Below are positions 50,823 to 62,365 of a DNA stretch of 64,000 nt, one piece after another. The notes under the pieces were generated by a model. It made no database searches, was not told the DNA's origin, and was given only the letters and a program-made list of their open reading frames with translations. Each line of letters begins with the position of its first letter. Position 1 is the first letter of the stretch. A program made the translations under genes and the position numbers. Source of the stretch: Pomphorhynchus laevis (Eukaryota > Acanthocephala > Palaeacanthocephala > Echinorhynchida > Pomphorhynchidae); contig WNNJ02001801.1 in assembly GCA_012934845.2 (NCBI GenBank), forward strand, positions 124,001-188,000, read 5' to 3'.

Positions 50823-51451
50823 GTATTGATCCATCCTCGTTAGATATATTTCCTACTGGACTATCTATAAACGCAGGAACCAGTAAATGTTCAACTCCAA
50901 TTATTAACGTCGCTTACACAAATATTCGTAGTATAGTATCGAAGATTGACGAATTTCGGAACAGATTCTTTACATATAAACCTCAAATAATCGCAGTTAC
51001 CGAAACTTGGCTAAATCATGATATTGCTGATAGTATGGTAGCTGTGGATGGGTATTCGATCATCAGGGTTGATCGTAAAGTACGACGAGGAGGCGGTGTT
51101 GCACTTTATGTCGATCAATGTATAGGTGTTGACGATTTTGAATGTTATACTGACACATATGGTACTTGTGAACTGATGGTGGCGAGTCTATCCCATGTAA
51201 GAAATAAAGTTACTATTGCACTATGTTATAGATCTCCATGTAGCTTCGTTCGCACTCAGGAATTCCTAGATATTTTGACAAAGGCAGCAATGGGTGACCG
51301 ATACTTGCGATTATCTCACAGAGCGGTAAACCTATGGAACCGATTGCCGAATTCGATCGTGTCTATGGCACAGTACAAATCTTTCCAGAATGCGCTGTGC
51401 ATGTGGATAAAAAGAGAAGATTCTTTGCAGGAAATATATAACTATATGTGA
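50792..51451 (+). CDS. LINE-A ORF2 with internal deletion: endonuclease start fused to C-terminal tail
   Basis: 219 codons in one frame. Residues ~36-155 are the start of an APE-type endonuclease (VAYTNIRSIVSKIDEF, AVTETWLNHDI, RRGGGVALYVDQ, YRSPCSFV). At about residue 172 it jumps to the extreme C-terminus (DRYLRLSHRAVNLWNRLPNS). The rest of the endonuclease and the whole reverse transcriptase are missing without breaking the frame. The copy cannot be autonomous, though its ORF1 is intact. Confidence 0.75.
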   Translation: MESNRFVNCLGIDPSSLDIFPTGLSINAGTSKCSTPIINVAYTNIRSIVSKIDEFRNRFFTYKPQIIAVTETWLNHDIADSMVAVDGYSIIRVDRKVRRGGGVALYVDQCIGVDDFECYTDTYGTCELMVASLSHVRNKVTIALCYRSPCSFVRTQEFLDILTKAAMGDRYLRLSHRAVNLWNRLPNSIVSMAQYKSFQNALCMWIKREDSLQEIYNYM

Positions 51452-51529
51452 CAATTTATTATTGCTGAACTACTTTTTTTTATTTCTTTTTTTCTTTTCT
51501 TAATATTGTGATCAAAAAATTCAGCAAAA

Positions 51530-52735
51530 ATGAGTAAATTTAGCATGTCGGAGCGTTCAAAGAACTCAATGAAAACTAATTTTCCTGCCAATGCAATAAA
51601 CGAGGTAAGTGGAGATTTAGGTTCTCTTGAATATATTCAGGAGGGTGAACTTCCCCCGGTACCAAAATTATCCAACCTGGTGATTATCAGACTTTTGGTG
51701 CCTCTGGAAAGGCAGAACATGTTCAATGTTTTTATAAGAGGCTTTGCTCATCAATTTAAAAAAAGGATATTGTTCAATGCGATTAAATATTATGAATCTG
51801 AGATTAAAATCTCATTCTGCACTCCTGATCTCGCAATGTCGTACGTAGACTACTTTAAAAAAGAGCATTCGGAACAAGGCATAATTGCTTCCAAACCAAT
51901 CCTGGCAACAATAAAGATAAATAATATGCCCACATTCATTTCAGAAGAAGATATATCAGCCCTAGAAACTGATTACAAAATCTCTAACGTGCGCTTTATA
52001 AAAGGGATTAAAGGCTTCCCCATTCCCGTTGCGTTCTGCAATGCCCCGGTTGATGAAGCTCAAAAACTATCGATTTCAACATGCAATCCTTTTATGGGGT
52101 ATAATTTGAGATTTTCAATAATCGAAACCGACTCACTAACGTACCCTCACTGCAACAATTGTCATCAGTGGGGGCATTGGTCCACTGGATGTTCTTTACC
52201 ACATAAGTGCGGCGTGTGTGGTACAACTGCTATACATCCTGAGAAGTGTGAAAGTAAGCCATTTTGCGCAAACTGCGGTGGTGAGCACCCCGCATGGTCA
52301 AAAAAATGTAAAATCTTTAAGGCGTACCAAAAGAGACACAGGGGTGTAACAGCAAAACCGACTAGCTTCGTGGAAGCTGTATCGTCTAACAAGAATGACG
52401 ACAGGATGCCGGACACAGAAATTCTTAAACTTATTGAAAAGCAGCATCAGGCATCAATGATTCAACTTGAAAAATTGGTCCAAAAATTGGTGGGTCAATT
52501 AGCGGAATCCTTCCGTTCTCCTCCTTCTGGGAAGACCAACAATATTAAGAAGCCACCAAAATCTAAGAAACGAAACGGGTCAGCGCTAAGCATAGCCGCT
52601 CTAAAGCTTGCTCGGAAGGATTCGATCTGGGCTATGGCTAACGAGGGAAATGAAGATATCGCCCGTGGGCAAGCGACTCCATTTGTCGTGACGGGAAGCG
52701 GTAAAGGCGACTTTTCCGCCTCTAGTTGCGACTAG
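51530..52735 (+). CDS. LINE-B ORF1 (gag-like, three zinc knuckles)
   Basis: 401 codons, intact. The central domain (about 45-200) resembles the RRM/PRE-type region of Jockey-like ORF1 proteins (LVIIRLLVPLERQNMFNVF). It is followed by three Cys/His knuckles: CNNCHQWGHWSTGC, CGVCGTTAIHPEKC and CANCGGEHPAWSKKC (about residues 207-262). Then comes a helical, basic C-terminus rich in Lys. Role: RNA binding and particle formation for retrotransposition. Confidence 0.85.
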   Translation: MSKFSMSERSKNSMKTNFPANAINEVSGDLGSLEYIQEGELPPVPKLSNLVIIRLLVPLERQNMFNVFIRGFAHQFKKRILFNAIKYYESEIKISFCTPDLAMSYVDYFKKEHSEQGIIASKPILATIKINNMPTFISEEDISALETDYKISNVRFIKGIKGFPIPVAFCNAPVDEAQKLSISTCNPFMGYNLRFSIIETDSLTYPHCNNCHQWGHWSTGCSLPHKCGVCGTTAIHPEKCESKPFCANCGGEHPAWSKKCKIFKAYQKRHRGVTAKPTSFVEAVSSNKNDDRMPDTEILKLIEKQHQASMIQLEKLVQKLVGQLAESFRSPPSGKTNNIKKPPKSKKRNGSALSIAALKLARKDSIWAMANEGNEDIARGQATPFVVTGSGKGDFSASSCD

Positions 52736-52769
52736 GTGGAGGGCGTCCCACTTCGGTAACACTTACGCA

Positions 52770-55230
52770 ATGGGAAGTAATCAAGGACCTTTTTCACTGA
52801 ATATCCTTCAGTGGAATTCGGGAGGTGCTTCCGCCCTTAGCCTTCTATCTGGTAGAGATGCAGATGTTATAGTCCTTCAGGAGACGCGGTCTATCCGTCT
52901 CCCCCAGGATATTACTCGATTTATCCCTAAGCACATATACACCCACTTTACTCCTTACATAACCCCCCCCTCACTCCTCTTCATCACAAGGTCTTTTAAC
53001 CCTAGTAAAAAGCTCCTTAAGATCATCCCTCCTATTAAACTACTCTTGTCCAGCCCTATCTTGTTTAGCTATATCACTTTGTAAGAACGGTAAGCGTATA
53101 AGCATAGCCAATGTCTATATTCGGCCAGGAGAAATTCACAAAAACCGTGACCTCCTGGATCAAATATTGGGGAGCGGTTATGACATGTTACTTGGTGACT
53201 TCAACGACAGAACTGGTCGTTGGATTAATGCAGCACTCCGCAGAGCAAGGATCGACTATCTTATTCATAAACCACCTTCCCCAACCTTTCATTGCTCTAC
53301 AACAAATTCTCTCCTCGACATATTACTGCTACATAAGATGTGGTTGTTGAAACCCATTTGCACCGAGCAGTCGCGTCAACAACAGACCACCTCTCATGAC
53401 CTAATTCGCTGGCGGCTAGAGGACGATACTTTGCTTAGAAGAAGGTTTCACTTTGATCCTATTAGAGTGGCCTTCTTTCAGGCAGCTATCCAACTCTTCC
53501 CCAGAATTGGAATTGAGAGTTTGACCGAATTTAATTCCTACCTCTCATCGCAAGCTACCGCGATCCTTTCGACTACCTATAAAGGTCGAATATACAATCC
53601 TACTCCAACAAAGCTCAAGGTCCTAGCTAAAATGTTGCACCTTCCCAATCTCTCTGTTTCCGCCAGACATATCCTCTCGAATGAATATTGGAGCTCTAGA
53701 TATAGGCTCCAGCTGAGCAGGGATAGGGCAAGCATTGCTCACCAAAACCCTTCTCAGGCTTCCTTCTGGAAGATATTCAAGAAAGAGAAATTTGTTTGCT
53801 GGAAGGATAGAGCCTTGGTTTGGATTGGTAGCATAGGCCTTGACAAAGTTTTAGAGGAGTCACTTTCCTTACATAATTATGGAGCCACTCAATCTCCCCA
53901 ACCAATCCCGCCTTGGTGTGACTTCAGGAGTAGGGACTTATCTGTTACAGATATCCTTAACTCCTGGGGACCACTCCCGGGCACCTCCAAATCCCACGCG
54001 CCACTCACCACTCGTGTCTGTCAGCTTTTGACATACAGTCAGAGAAAGGAGGTCGCTATCACAATGCTATTAGCCTCCCCGTCTGACATAGCGGAAATCA
54101 ACATCAGCCGTCGAGTTTTTTTACCTAAAAAGAGATTAATCACTTGTCCTAAAGATCTGCGGCCCATCTCGATTCAAAACGCCCTCATATCCATCTACGA
54201 GAAAGCGCTTGCGCGTAGAATCCGCGTTCATTTATGTAGGCGTAATTTGATCCCACCGAGTTTTCATGGGTTTGTCAAAGGGCGCTCGGTCCATTCAGCA
54301 ATTGGTGAAGTGCATCAGTTTTGTCAGGATAATAGTCATCAGCTTGCTGTGGCTGTTTTTCTTGATTTTTCAGCTGCATTTGACCGGATCTCCATTCCCT
54401 TCGTTATCTCCTCTCTCAGGTCCCTCGGGTTGCCTGCGAGAATTGTTAACAGGGTGGAGATATTGTTGTACACCAAGCGGTTCTACTATGAAGACGACCC
54501 TGATGCGCGTCAGTTCTACCCTATTACAGGTGTACCTCAAGGATCCCCACTTTCTCCTATCTTATATCTTGCTGCATCCATTGTATTATTCAAGAATTTT
54601 AAACGTGATCAACATCTAGTGGTATATGCTGATGATACGACAGCCTTGTTCTCTGGACGCAGGTGCAAAGATGTAATCTCTGACATCAGCCGTTTCTTTT
54701 TAAGATTAAAAGATCAGTTGCCCCCATCCAATCTTATTTTAAACTCCTCAAAATCACAGGTGGTAGTCTTTAATGGCGTTCCTGCCACCAAAAAGAAACT
54801 TAAGAGACTAGCACTCTCTACACTCTCCTCCATTTTGCAGCATCAACCACTCCCCATCTTCACGAGTCGAGTAAAATATCTGGGGTTCACCGTTACGGTG
54901 AATTGGTCGGCGAAAGCTGACCTGGATAGACTTAAACGTATCCTGAAGAAAGCTAGGTGGGCTCTGAAACGGGCCCAGCATCTGTCATTGAATGGGATAA
55001 CCCAAGTGCGCCTCTGGGGTACTTGGGCTATCTCGGGATTAGTCTTCTTCTCACGAGGACGTCCCCCAGAACAAAGACTAAGGTTTCTCAAGCTCCTCAT
55101 CTCGAGATTACCAACCATAGTCCGCCTTGACTGGACTCTTAGGTGTGTGAGAGACCCCGAATTGTTCAGTCAGAGGGCGGTGCGCTGGTGCGGCCGAGGG
55201 GCTCAGATCCCTCTGGACCTGAGGCCGTGA
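52770..55230 (+). CDS. LINE-B ORF2 (APE endonuclease and reverse transcriptase), one frameshift
   Basis: The endonuclease begins LNILQWNSGGASALSLLSG with VIVLQETRS, then changes frame somewhere in 52960-53085 (a run of eight C at ~52967 is a candidate) and continues VYIRPGE, MLLGDFNDRTG, SLLDILLL and TTSHDLIRW in the frame open from 53167 to 55230. RT boxes: LRPISIQNALISIYEKALAR (~54160), HGFVKGRSVHSAIGEVHQF (~54270), FLDFSAAFDRIS, GVPQGSPLSPILYLAAS (~54533) and the catalytic VVYADDTTALF (~54622). It ends DPELFSQRAVRWCGRGAQIP. No RNase H domain is visible. I place it in the I/Jockey group without naming a clade. Confidence 0.82.
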
Positions 55231-55479
55231 ATATAAGTTGAAGATTCCAAAATACACGTCGTGAACAGTTTCTATTTTAAGTTGTCTTTTGCATGTTTTT
55301 GTTTCTTAAGTTTTTATCAGTTATATAGTTATTAATAAAACCCTTACTTACTTACTTACTTAATATTGTGATCAGACAAAATGACTCTTTTATGTGTCAA
55401 AGTCTTATAATAAATAATAATAATCTCACCAACTCACGTTACTCGTCCTCCTTTACGGAAACAATAATACAAATTAATA

Positions 55480-55947
55480 CAAATTTATTTAATGTGGCAA
55501 ATGCATACAAGGTGTACGCTTACAAGTCCACAAACAAAAATGAAAAAGTCAAGCAGATAAAATGTTTAAATGGGATCGGATTTGTCGTTTGAAGCACGGC
55601 AGGGAAGTTGACGCCTCGAGGCGTCGAGGTAGGATCTACATAATTTTGGATTTATCAGGATTCAGAGAAAGGCGAAGGGAAGAAAGATGATTGGAAATTG
55701 AGACAAGACAGTCCGAAGCAGAAACACTAAGATCGTGAATACGATAAACAGGTGCATGAGCATAGATGAGAATGTCATCATCATATTGCATAACATGGAA
55801 GTTAAATTTATGAGAAATCGAAGACAAATCACCGAGAAGAATAGAAAAAAGCATAGGGCCTAATACGGAGCCTTGTGAAACACCAGACCAATCATTGATT
55901 ATGCTTTGCCGGCGACTTTTCCTTCTACGCGTGGTGAAATAAACCAA
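55480..55947 (-). pseudogene. LINE-C fragment with internal deletion
   Basis: Minus-strand frame 55947-55636 (GSVLGPMLFSILLGDLSSIS, then VMQYDDDILIYAHAPVYRIH) is nearly identical to 61560-61790 of the large LINE-C copy, but the catalytic YADD reads YDDD. It then jumps to the LINE-C 3' end (gtggcaaatgcat word at 55496-55508). So the end of the RT and the ORF2 C-terminus are deleted. Confidence 0.8.
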
Positions 55948-55951
55948 TTAG

Positions 55952-57318
55952 AAAAGATTAAATCAGCTAACTGAATCTACGTATTGTTATATAATTATAA
56001 AATAAACAAAACATAATAATGCTAAATCAAAATTTAATAATTAAATAATAAAATTAATAATTGTTTTTAGATTTTCTATAATTTTAATCAAGTTAAAAAA
56101 AATAAAAATAAAAAATAAAAAATAAAATTTAAAATAAACGTCATTTTTATGAATTGACTAATAAATAACAGACGTTGTATCAGAATAAGAATTAGAGGTC
56201 ATCAGGAGGAACTGCTATGCTATCAGGTTTCGGCCTCTAACTCCTCTACCCAACATAGCAGCGGGGCCAAATACATGCTAATGATGTATTTCCTCTGAAA
56301 TAACTATCTAGTATCTTATTCTAATACAAAGTATATTATTTATTATCCATCCATAAAAATTTGCCACTTAAGAGTTTAAATTTATTCTTTATATTATTGT
56401 GTTGATTTATATATTTTACTATTTTCTGCTTGATGTTATTTTTATAGTAACCTAGTTTAAAATATGTATCTATTAAATTATTTAAATGATTTTGAAGAAA
56501 GCCAATATCATTACATATTGTTGCAATTCTTAAAATTTCATTATTTAATGTATTATATTTTATATTATATGGTATGCATGAATGCTCATGCAAAAATATG
56601 TTTCTTGTAAATTTAAATATGTCATCTTTACGATATAAATTAATAGTAGTTTTAGTTAATGTTAATTTAATGTTCATATCTAGATATACACCTTCTTTAT
56701 CATTAATATTGGTTTTGTTAAGAATAAGGCTTTCTGGATAAATGTGCTCACTAATTGAATAAAAATTATTAGAATTAAATACACATATATCATCAATGTA
56801 TCGAAACATGTATTTCATATATTTATATTGTTTAGATTTAGTTTTTACACAGTTATGAACAAATTCATATTCTATAAGCTTAAAAACAAGTCAGCTATAA
56901 TTGGGCTACTATTACCACCCATTGGAACACCTTTAACTAGTCTAAATATAGATGTCCCTACTTTTAAATAATTTTGATTTATCAAAATATTTAAGGATTC
57001 TATTAATTCAATTTTATCCATATATTTATATTTACTTGATGGTTTAATTTTTGTTAGATAGTCGTTATAATTATTATAACATATATATGTATATCTTTTC
57101 CGAATATAAGATCAATTAATTTTACTAACGCTTCTTTAATATCTACTGAATCTAGATTTGTATAAAGCGTACTAAAATCGTATGTATTTATATTTTGAAA
57201 ATTTATTCCTTTTGTCTCTTCTAAAAATTCTTTTGTAGAATTAATACTGAAATAGTGTTTTATACCAGTATTAATTTCGATTACCTTGCAATATTTTGTA
57301 AAGTGTGCTTCAGTCTCT
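55952..57318 (-). mobile_element. PLE-N copy 4: the most complete copy, still truncated
   Basis: Minus strand: 57323-57054 (YCKVIEINTGIKHYFSINST, then TYDFSTLYTNLDSVDIKEAL), a region read in other frames (IELIESLNILINQNYLKVGT, PMGGNSSPIIADLF), then 56818-56336 with intact catalytic FRYIDDICVFNSNNFYSI and the C-terminal part. At least two frame breaks lie between. The 5' end is missing. The 3' region with the ribozyme-like structure and AT-rich tail is complete. It is inserted next to the LINE-C fragment. Confidence 0.85.
56192..56261 (-). ncRNA. hammerhead-like structure with permuted strand order (PLE-N copy 4, best conserved)
   Basis: As in copy 1, but helix II is UUAGAGG with CCUCUAA, seven Watson-Crick pairs, where copy 1 has a G-U. 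Helix I is GAGGAG/UUCCUC, helix III CUGCUAUGUUGGGU with ACCUGA-UAG-CAUAGCAG. Core: CUGAUGA, GAAA and a GUA cleavage site (cut between 56247 and 56246). Flanking helices AGAAUAAGA/UCUUAUUCU and AAAUACAU/AUGUAUUU set the domain off from the tail. Two extra C before GAAA depart from the consensus. Confidence 0.52.
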
Positions 57319-57329
57319 GTCAATAGCCA

Positions 57330-58015
57330 TCAATTATATTTAATATTTCTTCAAGATAATACTTATAGCTAATTCCGGTAGGCACAAATAAATAAACAAA
57401 TACCGTGAAATTCTAACATACAGGATAAACTTTGAGACTCGAGCAAATAATTTTGCAAATATAAATAATAGTTTTTTATTTAAAGATAAGATTTTTAAAG
57501 TGCATAGTCATGTGTGTAGAATTCGAACGAAATTATTAAATTAAAATTGCGTGAGTGTCCACATAAATTTATTAGAAGTAAACTAATAATTAATAGATAA
57601 TAAACAATATAATAAATTAACAAGAGGTAATTAAACAATTACACTTTGGATGCGTATTAATCAAATCATTACATAACAAAGTAAGTCGTACGAATGAAAT
57701 AATCATGAGAATTATCACATGCACAAATAAATAGTACAATACATTCACAGAAAAATGTACTATTTACAGTTCCTTATTCATTAATTAATGTATCAAATAT
57801 TTTACAAATATTATTTGCTTTTAAGCAAGATATAATAAAATACCAACAAAATTACAATGTAGGCAAAAAAAACCTAAATCTATAATCCATAAATAATAAA
57901 AATATTAATTAATATAATCAATAATTAATAACTAAATCTATTTATTTAATCTTGATTGAAAAATTCCTGTCAGATTGTTATAAAATACGTTAAAACAAGT
58001 CTTAATTATTCAAAT
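57330..58015. other. AT-rich sequence, no gene seen
   Basis: Many TAATTAAT words; no frame or repeat supported. Confidence 0.4.
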
Positions 58016-58243
58016 TCTTACATAAATACATCATTATAATCTTCGACGACAACCAACGACAACCTTCGACGACAACCATCGACGACCATCCGCTTGACAA
58101 TTATCGACAACCATCGACGACATCCGCTCGCTACTTACAACTTACGACTACTTACAACTCACGCGAACTACTTACAACTAACGACTTGCAGACTAACGGA
58201 GTTTAAACATTCTTGGTTATAACTAACTAATTAACATTTTATT

Positions 58244-59632
58244 ATGGCAAAGAGAAAGCTAACGAAAAATGTCGGCCAGCAACTCAAGTCCGTCAAGGAA
58301 GCTTACATCGAAAAGCAAATTGGATGCGACAACAAGAACTGCAATGTTTGGATTCACGTTGCCATTCCTTTCACTGACGAGGACAACGTTTTAAATCGGA
58401 ATTTCCTCTGCGGCTTCTGTTGTGCTGCCCTCGTAGGTAAGCTAATGAAGAATGACCACTCAAACGGTGGAGACGTTCTGAACGCTAACAAAACAGATTT
58501 CTGCTCAATAAATAAACTTGATGATATCTCTCAGTCGACTCAGACCGCTGTTATACATGGAACATCAACAAACGACAACATATCTTCCAATCTATCGTCG
58601 TCATCCGTTTGCTTACTAACTCCTTCGTCATCTATGAAACCCGTTCTTGAAACTTCTCTCACACACACTCCTCCTTTAACTACGGATAAAACTTCCCTTA
58701 ATCTTCATCTTCCTAACAATGCAAATAGTAAAGGCCTTCATCTCGTACCTCATTTTTTCTATTCATCTTCACATCGAAATGCATCTCATACTTCCTTCTT
58801 CTCTTCACGTACTCCTTACTCTACCGTATCACTTCTCAATAATTTACATCCTTCTGTCAAAATTATATCCAGTAACATCTCTGTTCAACCTATTCAACAA
58901 TCCACTTCTGTCACACATGCTCCAACCGTATCACCTATCAATAATTTACATCCTTCCGTCAAAATCATCTCCAGTAACATCTCCGATCAACCTATTCAAC
59001 ACTCCACTCCTGTCACACATGCTCCAAACTATCTTAAATATTCACTTAGCACCCCTGTCATTCCCACGTTTATCTGCTCTTCTGCCTCTACTATTACCAG
59101 GTCTGTCCGTCCACCACTACGTAATCGTTTTCCTTCGCGCGATCGATGCATTATCATATCTAATTTAAAGGTTTCCGAATCTGCTTCTCCTCAATGTCGC
59201 CTCGATGATGATGTATCTGCTTTCAGGTCTATCCTAGCAACCATTCTTCCTGATAATAATCCATCCCTCTTCAATAATATCGCTCCTGTATCTTTGATCC
59301 GTTTAAACAAATCCACTAAATCCAATCATCTCAGTCCTCCACTCCAAAAAATCGTTTTCCGACATAGTTCACATGCATCTTTGGTACTTTCCCAACGCTT
59401 TAAACTTCTTACCACTTCATCTACTTGCCGTATCTTTCCTGACCGCTCCCCTTCTGATATTGCCCAGCTCAATTTAGCTCGCATTGAGAAACATCGACGT
59501 GAAACAAACGGCGAGTCATCCTTATCTATACGTCAAATCAATGGAAATTTTCACGTTGTACACACAAGGCCAAAAATTCGATGGCGTCCCATCTCTCCCC
59601 TTGTCTTCTTCGCTAGTCGATCTCGCTCCTAA
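58244..59632 (+). CDS. LINE-C ORF1 protein
   Basis: 462 codons, intact. The N-terminal Cys module (IGCDNKNCNVWIHVAIPF, then FLCGFCCAALVGKL) is shared with LINE-A ORF1. The middle is Ser/Thr/Pro-rich, with a 30-residue segment (NNLHPSVKIISSNIS) repeated twice (about 203-260). The RRM-like part DRCIIISNLKVSESASPQCR (about 303) runs to the end, RPKIRWRPISPLVFFAS. It overlaps the start of ORF2. Role: RNA binding for the element. Confidence 0.75.
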   Translation: MAKRKLTKNVGQQLKSVKEAYIEKQIGCDNKNCNVWIHVAIPFTDEDNVLNRNFLCGFCCAALVGKLMKNDHSNGGDVLNANKTDFCSINKLDDISQSTQTAVIHGTSTNDNISSNLSSSSVCLLTPSSSMKPVLETSLTHTPPLTTDKTSLNLHLPNNANSKGLHLVPHFFYSSSHRNASHTSFFSSRTPYSTVSLLNNLHPSVKIISSNISVQPIQQSTSVTHAPTVSPINNLHPSVKIISSNISDQPIQHSTPVTHAPNYLKYSLSTPVIPTFICSSASTITRSVRPPLRNRFPSRDRCIIISNLKVSESASPQCRLDDDVSAFRSILATILPDNNPSLFNNIAPVSLIRLNKSTKSNHLSPPLQKIVFRHSSHASLVLSQRFKLLTTSSTCRIFPDRSPSDIAQLNLARIEKHRRETNGESSLSIRQINGNFHVVHTRPKIRWRPISPLVFFASRSRS

Positions 59633-62154
59633 GCATACTTTTCGTCTTAGTCTATTCAACACTCGCTCCATTCTTCATAAAGCTAATATGCTCCTTGATA
59701 TCTTCGATCAATTATCTATCGATATTCTCTGCATTACCGAATCCTGGCATTGTGACTCCGACGATCTTGCTATTCGTCGTCTATGTCGCTCTGGTTGTTC
59801 TTTAGTTGAATCAGCTCGTCCAATTGCCTCTCATACATCTACTGCTTTTAACCATGGCGGTATAGTTGCCATTGCTCGTCACCCAATGTCTTTACGTAAA
59901 ATTAACGTTAACATCCGTTACACCTCGTTCGAATTACTCATATGCAGATTATCAACTCTTTTCCCTCTGGAACTTGTGATTGTATACCGTCCAGGTTCAG
60001 TTGCCCCTCACGTATCTTCTTTAACGACCTTGCAGATCTTATGTCTCACTGTTCATTGTCTTATACTCCTTCTTTTGTTCTCGGTGACTTTAACATTCGT
60101 CTTGATCGCCCGTCTGACTCTGACTCTATCACTTTAACTAATCTTTTTTCTGATTTTAACTATAAATTACTTTCAACAAGCCCAACTCATATTCTCGGCG
60201 GTGCTCTCGACATCATTGCTGTTCCTAACTGCTTCAATGACTATACCTCCATGTCAATTACTGATCCTGGTTTGTCCGATCATTTCCTTGTCACTCTTAC
60301 TCTTACTCGTCCCCTGCTCCTTCTCCGCCTCCACCAATATCAACACCAAGTCGACCCTGGAAACTTCTCGATATCCCTGTTCTCTGCACAGCCTTACTCA
60401 ATTCTTCACTCTTTTCACTTCCTCTTAACTATCTCTCTCCCGATGATCTCTGCATTCTGTTTGATTCTGAACTTACGTCGATCCTCAATAACCTTCTGCC
60501 TAGTCGACTTCGACGTTCCCAGCGCTTGCGCCATTCTCCCTGGTTCAATTCTGACTGTAGTCTTTCTAAGCGTCGACTCCGTCACTCTTTTCGTATGTAT
60601 AAACGCTTTCTTAAACGTTCACCCAACTCACTCCCTCCAAATCTTCGTGATTCCTACTTTTCTCAACGCCGTTCACATCTTATTCTTATACGTACTAAAC
60701 GTACTATCTTTTGGCGAAATCAACTCGAGTCATCTTCCAACTCTAAATCTCATTGGAAAATCTTAAACTCAATTCTTTCACGATCATCATCCCCTTGTAA
60801 TATAAATCCTGATGAATTTTCTTCTTACCTACAAACTAAGCTATTTAATTTACTTTCCCTACTACCCGTGGCCCCCTTGTACCCACTCTTCTCTTTAAAT
60901 ACTTCCCTCCCAGAACTATTCCACCTTCTTCCCGTTTCGTCTGATGAAGTTTCTTCGGTTCTGATGTCATTACCTAATAAAACCTCTCCTTCTGACCCAA
61001 TTCCCACTCACTTGCTTAAAAATATCTGCTCCGTTATCTTACCCTTCCTAACCACATTGTTCAACTCGTCCATCCGTAGCCGTACATTTCCTGCCATCTG
61101 GAAATGCGCCACTGTTCGTCCTCTCATCAAAAAGCAATCTCTCGACTCCTCACTACCATCTTCGTACCGTCCTATTTCACTTCTCTCAACCCTCTCTAAA
61201 CTCCTTGAGCGTCTCGTTCTTAAGCAAGTTAATACATATCTCTATTCATCTAACTTATTTCCTCCCTTCCAAGCCGCTTTTCGCTCTAATTACTCTACCG
61301 AAATTGCATGTCTTAAAGTTTATAACGACTTACTCATATCGCGCGATCATAAATTATGTAGTCTCATAGTTTTTCTTGATCTATCTTCTGCTTTTGACAT
61401 CGTCGATCACTCGATTCTTCTCCATCGCCTTCGTCATGATTATGGCTTCTCTTTACCCACTGTGTCATGGTTTTCTTCATATCTATCAAACCGTACATTT
61501 CGCGTATATTCTAACTCTTCTCTCTCCCATCCTTCGTCCATTCCGTCCGGTGTTCCACAAGGCTCCGTATTAGGCCCTATACTTTTCTCTCTTCTTCTTG
61601 GTGATTTGTCTTCGATTTCTCATAAATTTAACTTCCATGTTATGCAATATGCTGATGACATTCTCATCTATGCTCATGCACCTGTTTATCGTATTCACGA
61701 TCTTAGTGTTTCCGCTTCGGACTGTCTTGTCTCAATTTCCAATCATCTTTCTTCCCTTCGCCTTTCTCTGAATCCTGATAAATCCAAAATTATGTGGATC
61801 ATACCTCGACGCCTCGGCTTCGAACCTCCCTCCGTATCATTAAATTCTACAATTCTTCCTATCGTTGATAATCTCGTTTTCCTAGGCTTCCATTTTGACA
61901 ACCGACTTTCACTTAAACCTTTCGTTAGAGAAAAAGTACTCTCATCTACCTTGATACTCCGCAATCTTCGTCAAGTTCGTAGATTGATCGATTTCCCTTC
62001 TTGTATGACTCTCATATCTTCTCTTCTTTTCTCAAGACTTTATTACTGTCTTAGTATATTTTCCAACTCACCTAAATCCACTCTTCTTCCTTTACAACGC
62101 ATCATCAACGCTGCCGTCCGAGTTCTCCTCCGTCTTCATTTGTATTATTATTGA
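59600..62154 (+). pseudogene. LINE-C ORF2 (endonuclease and RT) with two frameshifts and lost C-terminus
   Basis: The endonuclease starts FRLSLFNTRSILHKANMLL with ILCITESWHCD. The frame changes near 60000-60020 to FFNDLADLMSHCSLSY, FVLGDFNIRLDRPS and ITDPGLSDHFLVTLTL, then again near 60320-60360 into the long frame ending at 62154. RT boxes: SSYRPISLLSTLSKLLERLV (~61165), FQAAFRSNYSTEIACLKVYN, FLDLSSAFDIVDHSILLHRL (~61375), IPSGVPQGSVLGPILFSLL (~61545) and the catalytic MQYADDILIYAH (~61640). RT boxes are intact; the protein is not, because of the frameshifts and the missing end. Confidence 0.83.
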
Positions 62155-62209
62155 TAGAATTTCCCTCGGAGTTTATTAAGCTAAACGAATCCTATTGAGA
62201 ATATCTCTG

Positions 62210-62365
62210 ACCACGGATAAAACTAAATATATTTCGAGAATTCTGATTAAAGGATGATTAAAGAATTCTGATTACATGCTAGTAATATAGGTATAAAGTT
62301 TTCTTCGTTTAATTCCGATTAAAGAATTCTGATTAAAGAATTCTGATTACATGCTAGTAATATCG
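62210..62365. repeat. short direct repeats (gattaaagaattctgatta)
   Basis: The words aaagaattctgatta and tacatgctagtaatat recur at 62234-62290 and 62315-62366, marking a small tandem rearrangement at the junction between LINE-C and LINE-A. Confidence 0.7.

Larger units (their letters stand above)
51514..55373 (+). mobile_element. LINE-B: nearly full-length I/Jockey-like element with target-site duplication
   Basis: A ~3.85-kb insertion in the T-rich 3' UTR of LINE-A. The direct repeat cttaatattgtgatca occurs at 51498-51513 and 55358-55373, bracketing the element. It has almost no 5' UTR (ORF1 begins 51530), two ORFs and a 3' tail of (ACTT)n at 55342-55358. One frameshift in ORF2 is the only clear break, so the copy is young. 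Base composition is more GC-rich than its surroundings. Confidence 0.85.
58020..62154 (+). mobile_element. LINE-C: large L2/CR1-like copy lacking the 3' end
   Basis: It begins with a ~220-bp 5' UTR built from short cgacgacaaccat repeats (58035-58120), then ORF1 and ORF2. Compared with the copy at 31 kb it stops inside the C-terminal tail (after NAAVRVLLRLH), so the 3' end was lost by deletion rather than by 5' truncation. The copy is T/C-rich on the plus strand, unlike its neighbours. Confidence 0.82.
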
